Of a stretch of DNA of 8,787 nucleotides, positions 6,183-8,787 are shown one piece after another. Within the stretch, counting starts at the first letter, position 1, and each line of letters begins with the position of its first letter. Origin of the DNA: an uncultured Eubacteriales bacterium. Lineage in GTDB: Bacteria > Bacillota_A > Clostridia > Christensenellales > Aristaeellaceae. The stretch is taken from the NCBI GenBank assembly GCA_900313545.1, contig OMRS01000084.1, forward strand, positions 1 to 8,787. The letters are read 5' to 3'. A model generated the notes under the pieces. The model worked only from the letters and a program-made list of their open reading frames with translations. It did not search any database and had not been told where the DNA came from. Both the position numbers and the translations under genes were made by a program.

Positions 6183-6800
6183 ATGGGATCGTTAGACATC
6201 CGGGAACTGAGTTACAGTCAGATGACCTTCGTGTACAGACAGTGGATTCTCCAGGATTTTGCACCGGATGAGGTCAAGCCCCTGTCCATTCTCCGCAGGC
6301 AGAAGGCCCGACATGCTTATTTGCCCCTTGGCGCATTCCGTGACGGGGAGATGGTCGCTTACGCATTCGTGACGAAGGGGCGTATTCAGGGGGAGGACTT
6401 CGCTCTGCTGGATTATTTTGCTGTTCTCAGGGACTGGCGGAACCGGCAGGTAGGCAGCGAATTCCTCCGGTGTCTGAAGGAAAAAAACAGCTGGCAGCTG
6501 GGCCGGGTTTTTCTGGAGGTGGAGGTGCCCGGAGAGGAAACGGCTCCGCAGGCGCGGGCGGTGATGGAGCGCAGGCACAGGTTTTATGAGAAGAATGGCA
6601 TGTGGGACACCGGGGTTCGTTCCAGGGTCTTTGGCGTTCCATATGCGGTCCTGTCCTTCCCCGGAGACGGGAAGGGAGGCGGAATCTCTCCGGGGGAGGC
6701 TTATGCCGGGCTGTACCGACAAATGCTTCCCCGGGAGATGTATCGAAGCTGTATTCAGGTCCGGATGCCCGGACAGAAGGAAAGGAGTCCCCGCGGATGA
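6183..6800 (+). CDS. GNAT family N-acetyltransferase
   Basis: GNAT enzymes move an acetyl group from acetyl-CoA to an amine of a small molecule or protein. This 205-residue protein shows the fold's core: beta strands with GAFRDGEMVAYAFV (50-63), then motif A, LLDYFAVLRDWRNRQVGSEFL (75-95, given here only as a region), and motif B, with HRFYEKNGM (132-140) corresponding to the usual FYEKxGF. The acetyl-CoA loop is degenerate: the usual R/QxxGxG reads R-N-R-Q-V-G, with Gln89 in the place of the first Gly. The last 50 residues after the core are an extension of unknown use. The substrate is not predictable. GAGGAGGAA (6171-6179) precedes the ATG. The stop overlaps the start of the next gene (ATGA), so the two are coupled. 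No clear promoter is seen after the tRNA terminator. Confidence 0.85.
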   Translation: MGSLDIRELSYSQMTFVYRQWILQDFAPDEVKPLSILRRQKARHAYLPLGAFRDGEMVAYAFVTKGRIQGEDFALLDYFAVLRDWRNRQVGSEFLRCLKEKNSWQLGRVFLEVEVPGEETAPQARAVMERRHRFYEKNGMWDTGVRSRVFGVPYAVLSFPGDGKGGGISPGEAYAGLYRQMLPREMYRSCIQVRMPGQKERSPRG

Positions 6801-7414
6801 AACTCGTTGAAACAGGATTTCGGCCATGTTTTGGCCAGTTCGCAGCCTTTGAGGTTCCTCCGGAAGTCCAGAAAAGGATCCGACCCGGGAAGAAAGTGGC
6901 GGACTGTCTGCTGACCTGGGGATATCTGGACAGGGAAGGCACGCCGACTTTGCAGGTGCTCTGTGCGGGCAGCAGGGCAGGTACGCTGTACCACTTTGAG
7001 GAGGAGGTGCAGGCCGGGGAGCCTGTATGGCTTAAGGCCCGCGAAGCGGCACAGTTTCCCTATGAATGTTTTGCGTCACAGAAGGCGTACTTTGAAAGGC
7101 GTTTTTCTGACATGCTGGCAAGGACGCGGGAGGAGGTCTCCGAGCAGCTGCAGCAGCTTCGGAACATGGAGCTGCTGGATGAATCCAGGGAAGCGGACTC
7201 CTTTGATGTGGTCCGTGTGGAGCTGCTTTGCGGAAACCGCGGGACGGAAGTGTGCAGGGTACGCATGACCGGTCTTGGGGAAACCTGGATCGAGGGCGTG
7301 CTCCTGGAGGAACCCTCGCAGGATCTCGGGTGCCATCGGGGAGAGACGCTGGGGGTCTTCCTGCAGGATACACGGGAGGGAATCAGGGCCTTTTCAGATG
7401 TTACCCCGAAATAG
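6797..7414 (+). CDS. protein of unknown function, coupled to the GNAT gene
   Basis: This is a 205-residue soluble-looking protein with no signal peptide or membrane segment. I do not recognise it with confidence. Residues 95-130 form a helical, partly coiled-coil stretch (AYFERRFSDMLART, EQLQQLRNMELL). Residues 137-198 are beta-rich with a W164-x2-GxLL pattern and a later G-x-x-L-G-V, which in outline resembles DUF2314/YegJ-like domains (W, G-L, P, then GD), but the match is loose. I start at the ATG at 6797, not at upstream in-frame codons that lie inside the GNAT gene, because AAAGGAG (6781-6787) fits it and the ATGA overlap is typical of coupling. The gene ends 46 bases before a strong terminator and so closes the two-gene unit. 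Confidence 0.8.
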   Translation: MKLVETGFRPCFGQFAAFEVPPEVQKRIRPGKKVADCLLTWGYLDREGTPTLQVLCAGSRAGTLYHFEEEVQAGEPVWLKAREAAQFPYECFASQKAYFERRFSDMLARTREEVSEQLQQLRNMELLDESREADSFDVVRVELLCGNRGTEVCRVRMTGLGETWIEGVLLEEPSQDLGCHRGETLGVFLQDTREGIRAFSDVTPK

Positions 7415-7460
7415 GAAACAGGAGCCGGGATTCCGCCGAGACGCTTTCTCCCGGTGCTCG

Positions 7461-7503
7461 AAAAGAGGATTCCCCTGCCGAAAGGCGGGGGAATCCTCTT
7501 TTT
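7461..7503 (+). terminator. intrinsic terminator of the GNAT/unknown unit
   Basis: The 15-bp perfect stem AAAAGAGGATTCCCC (7461-7475) / GGGGAATCCTCTTTT (7488-7502) continues through a T-G pair and GCC/GGC to a GAAA tetraloop (7480-7483), for 19 bp in total. T5 at 7499-7503 follows the GC-rich part. The A4 on the left side gives weak potential in the other direction. Confidence 0.93.
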
Positions 7504-7822
7504 GTCTGTATGGGAAGCAGAACGGACATCCCGGCGGAGAGGGAAAACATCGGATGAATTGTGCAAAATCCTTTGCAACTGACAGGACCGCACATCAAAA
7601 ATCTGTGAGAAAGAACAAATCACAACGAAAATAAATAGGAAAAACTGCCCAAAAAACAAAGTAATATTTACGTACATGACCTGAATCGCTTAATATGTTA
7701 ATAATAAAAATCCAGATAGACAACGGACATACAAAAGATGGTTGTGACTGCGGCAAAGAAGGGGCGTCGGCGCCCGGTCAGAGCTGAAATGGAAACTGAA
7801 ATCTGAAGGAGAGGAAAACGGT
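7504..7822 (+). other. AT-rich intergenic region upstream of the TetR gene
   Basis: No convincing gene lies here. The stretch 7555-7735 is markedly richer in A and T than the rest of the window. It holds a possible weak promoter (7667-7696), the palindrome TTAATATGTTAA (7690-7701), a 5-bp GC hairpin GGGCG/CGCCC (7762-7775), and direct repeats CTGAAAT at 7784-7790 and 7796-7802, with CTGAAGG next to them at the ribosome site. A 26-codon basic ORF (7554-7634) has no good ribosome site. The unusual length and composition for so short a downstream gene suggest control sequence. Confidence 0.5.
7667..7696 (+). promoter_or_regulatory. possible weak promoter of the TetR gene
   Basis: TTTACG (7667-7672) and TAATAT (7691-7696) match four of six positions each of the -35 and -10 consensus, with an 18-base spacer. 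The -10 lies in the palindrome TTAATATGTTAA, so a TetR dimer bound there would block it. In AT-rich sequence such matches arise easily, so this is tentative. Confidence 0.3.
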
Positions 7823-8383
7823 ATGCGACTCAACGGGGTTGAAAAGAAGGAACTGTTGGATGCAGGATTGAGTATCGTGGAGGAGAGGGGACTGGATAAG
7901 CTGAGCATCCGCTCGGCATCGACAAGGGTCAGGGTATCCACGCAGCCATTTTATTCCTATTTCATGAGCATTGACGCTTTCAGGACGGGCGTGCTGGAGT
8001 ATATTGCGGAGCTGTATCTGGAGGAAGCCGACAAGGTGCTCAGCAAGGAGGCACCTGCCGTTTCATACGCGCTGTTTATCAATGATTACATGCAGAAGCA
8101 TGCATACCTGTATGATGCCATTGTCCGTGACGGTTTCTTCAGGAAAGAAGCGTATCATACCTGGATACAGAAGATTGTGGAAGACCAGGTCATGGCAAGT
8201 GATGCGCAGGAGAAGCCCGTCAGCCAGGAAAAAGTCAGGAATTTTCTGGTGTGGGCTCATGGAAGGACGCTGATGGAGGAACCCTTGGAGGCGGCTGAGA
8301 TGATCCAGGAGATCCGGGAAATGGAGAAAGAGGGTATTCCTGCGGTTCCGGCGCATTTCCGCTTCCGGGGAATCGAGATCTGA
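7823..8383 (+). CDS. TetR/AcrR family transcriptional regulator
   Basis: This is a 186-residue protein, typical TetR length. Residues 5-50 form the N-terminal DNA-binding domain: helix 1 KKELLDAGLSIVEERGLDKLS, then the helix-turn-helix IRSASTRVRVSTQPFYSYFMS (28-49), ending in the Y-x-Y-F mark of the family. The turn lacks the usual A-x-x-x-G-V and reads S-T-R-V-R-V. The C-terminal part (52-186) is all helix-like and should bind ligand and form the dimer; it has no recognisable ligand signature. The protein ends with a loose basic tail. AAGGAGAGG (7806-7814) is 8 bases before the ATG. TetR proteins usually repress a neighbouring transporter or their own gene; no such target lies in the window, so it may be self-regulating or act on a gene outside. 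Confidence 0.85.
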   Translation: MRLNGVEKKELLDAGLSIVEERGLDKLSIRSASTRVRVSTQPFYSYFMSIDAFRTGVLEYIAELYLEEADKVLSKEAPAVSYALFINDYMQKHAYLYDAIVRDGFFRKEAYHTWIQKIVEDQVMASDAQEKPVSQEKVRNFLVWAHGRTLMEEPLEAAEMIQEIREMEKEGIPAVPAHFRFRGIEI

Positions 8384-8481
8384 CATCGGAAAACGATTCA
8401 GACCATTGGAGAAACAGGGCTGCCGCCTGGTCGCCGCTGTATGCGGGAGTCATCCTGCCTGTTCAAGTTTGATGAATGATG
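8384..8481 (+). other. 3' untranslated stretch after the TetR gene
   Basis: I see no gene in these 98 bases. It is most simply the untranslated end of the TetR transcript before the hairpin at 8482. A minus-strand open frame across 8398-8766 has the Arg/Pro/Ser-rich composition of a shadow frame and no start context I trust. Confidence 0.4.
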
Positions 8482-8527
8482 CTGCCCGGATTTCCGGCTC
8501 GGGAATCTCCGGGCAGTTTTCTGTTTG
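8482..8527 (+). terminator. intrinsic terminator after the TetR gene
   Basis: The 9-bp stem CTGCCCGGA (8482-8490) / TCCGGGCAG (8508-8516) continues, after a 2-base bulge, with TTTCC/GGGAA to a 5-base loop. It is followed by TTTTCTGTTT (8517-8526), an interrupted T-tract. On the minus strand there is no T-tract, so it works in the + direction, about 100 bases after the TetR stop. Confidence 0.8.
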
Positions 8528-8750
8528 AAGCAGACACAGGGCGAATTCAAACGGTGACACCATAGCGGGGTGCAGGGCATCATCGGGGCAGGGTGAAGGG
8601 AACCGCTGCGTTTCTCATTGCCACCCGGCAGGAGGTCCCTGAAAATGTCCGCGCATGAGATTTCTCCGTCCGGGGCCGCCCGGGGCCTGGGGCGGAGCCG
8701 TCTTTCCAGAAGGAGAGGCTCAGGAATGTGGAAAAATGCCCTGCAGACGA
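8528..8750 (+). other. GC-rich stretch without a convincing gene; possible small RNA or start of a gene
   Basis: These 223 bases lie between two terminator-like hairpins. I can draw CACC/GGTG around 8558-8570, GC-A-GGGTG (8588-8595) with CACCC-G-GC (8622-8629), and CCGCCC (8676-8681) with GGGCGG (8690-8695), so a structured RNA is possible, but I recognise no family and no sigma-A promoter. An ATG at 8645 has an ideal GGAGGT ribosome site (8631-8636) and stays open to the window end, but its first 48 residues are Arg/Ser/Gly-rich and it runs through the hairpin at 8751-8783, so I do not call it a gene. Confidence 0.35.
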
Positions 8751-8787
8751 GAAAAGCATCCGGCAATGTGCCGGATGCTTTTCTTCC
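8751..8787. terminator. terminator-like hairpin, probably bidirectional
   Basis: The perfect 14-bp stem GAAAAGCATCCGGC (8751-8764) / GCCGGATGCTTTTC (8770-8783) has a 5-base loop. The T4 and A4 runs are inside the stem ends, so either strand would show a short T-tract (TTTTCTT on +, TTTTCTC on -). It may end a + transcript from 8528 onward, a minus-strand gene beyond the window edge, or both. Confidence 0.75.

Noticed and set aside
6192..6942. Two long overlapping minus-strand frames opposite the GNAT gene
   Set aside because: The + strand has good ribosome sites, GNAT motifs and an ATGA junction; the minus frames show none of these.
7554..7634. A 26-codon basic small ORF in the region before the TetR gene
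   Set aside because: The nearest purine-rich stretch is about 12 bases upstream and weak, and there is no promoter or recognisable peptide type.
7060..7677. A 205-codon minus-strand frame over the unknown gene and its terminator
   Set aside because: It crosses the 19-bp terminator, its product is Ser/Arg/Pro-rich, and its start has no ribosome site.
8398..8766. A 122-codon minus-strand frame after the TetR gene
   Set aside because: It runs through both terminator hairpins and has shadow-like composition (Arg, Pro, Ser), with no motif.

Overview
The window looks like an ordinary stretch of a GC-rich chromosome from a Gram-positive bacterium, most likely an anaerobic gut or rumen clostridium (Bacillota). 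The grounds are strong GGAGG-type ribosome sites, consensus sigma-A promoters (TTGACA-17-TATACT), short intrinsic terminators with T-tracts, a NusG domain II protein and secreted SH3b-repeat proteins. The exact lineage is inference. I see no transposase, integrase, CRISPR array or clear defence locus.

Layout. (1) Positions 1-2855 are a tight + strand operon: the end of an unidentified gene (possibly a metallophosphoesterase), a membrane-anchored NusG domain II protein, an acyltransferase-3 membrane protein and a ketopantoate-reductase-family enzyme, joined by overlaps or short gaps. (2) Positions 2860-3439 hold a minus-strand gene for a small secreted protein, with its own promoter and terminator, convergent with the operon. 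(3) Positions 3448-4485 encode an asparaginase, divergent from that gene; its start codon lies 9 bases from the neighbour's -35 box. (4) Positions 4549-5925 are a self-contained unit: sigma-A promoter, about 115 nt leader with a possible attenuator, a secreted two-SH3b-domain protein, a second secreted protein of unknown function, and a strong terminator. (5) Positions 5960-6129 are a tRNA-Arg(CCG) gene with a near-perfect promoter and a terminator hairpin that starts on the last base of CCA. (6) Positions 6183-7503 are a two-gene unit, GNAT acetyltransferase plus an unknown protein, coupled by an ATGA overlap and closed by a 19-bp terminator. (7) Positions 7504-7822 are an AT-rich upstream region for a TetR-family regulator (7823-8383), followed by about 400 nt without a convincing gene that holds two terminator-like hairpins.

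How the genes work together is only partly readable. The first operon mixes envelope functions (NusG domain II, acyltransferase) with a small-molecule reductase. The SH3b pair is probably an envelope or extracellular unit. The TetR protein has no visible target gene in the window and may control itself or a gene outside. I found no clear new system. The best candidates for follow-up are the GNAT/unknown pair, the SH3b/secreted-protein pair with its structured leader, and the non-coding tail 8528-8787.
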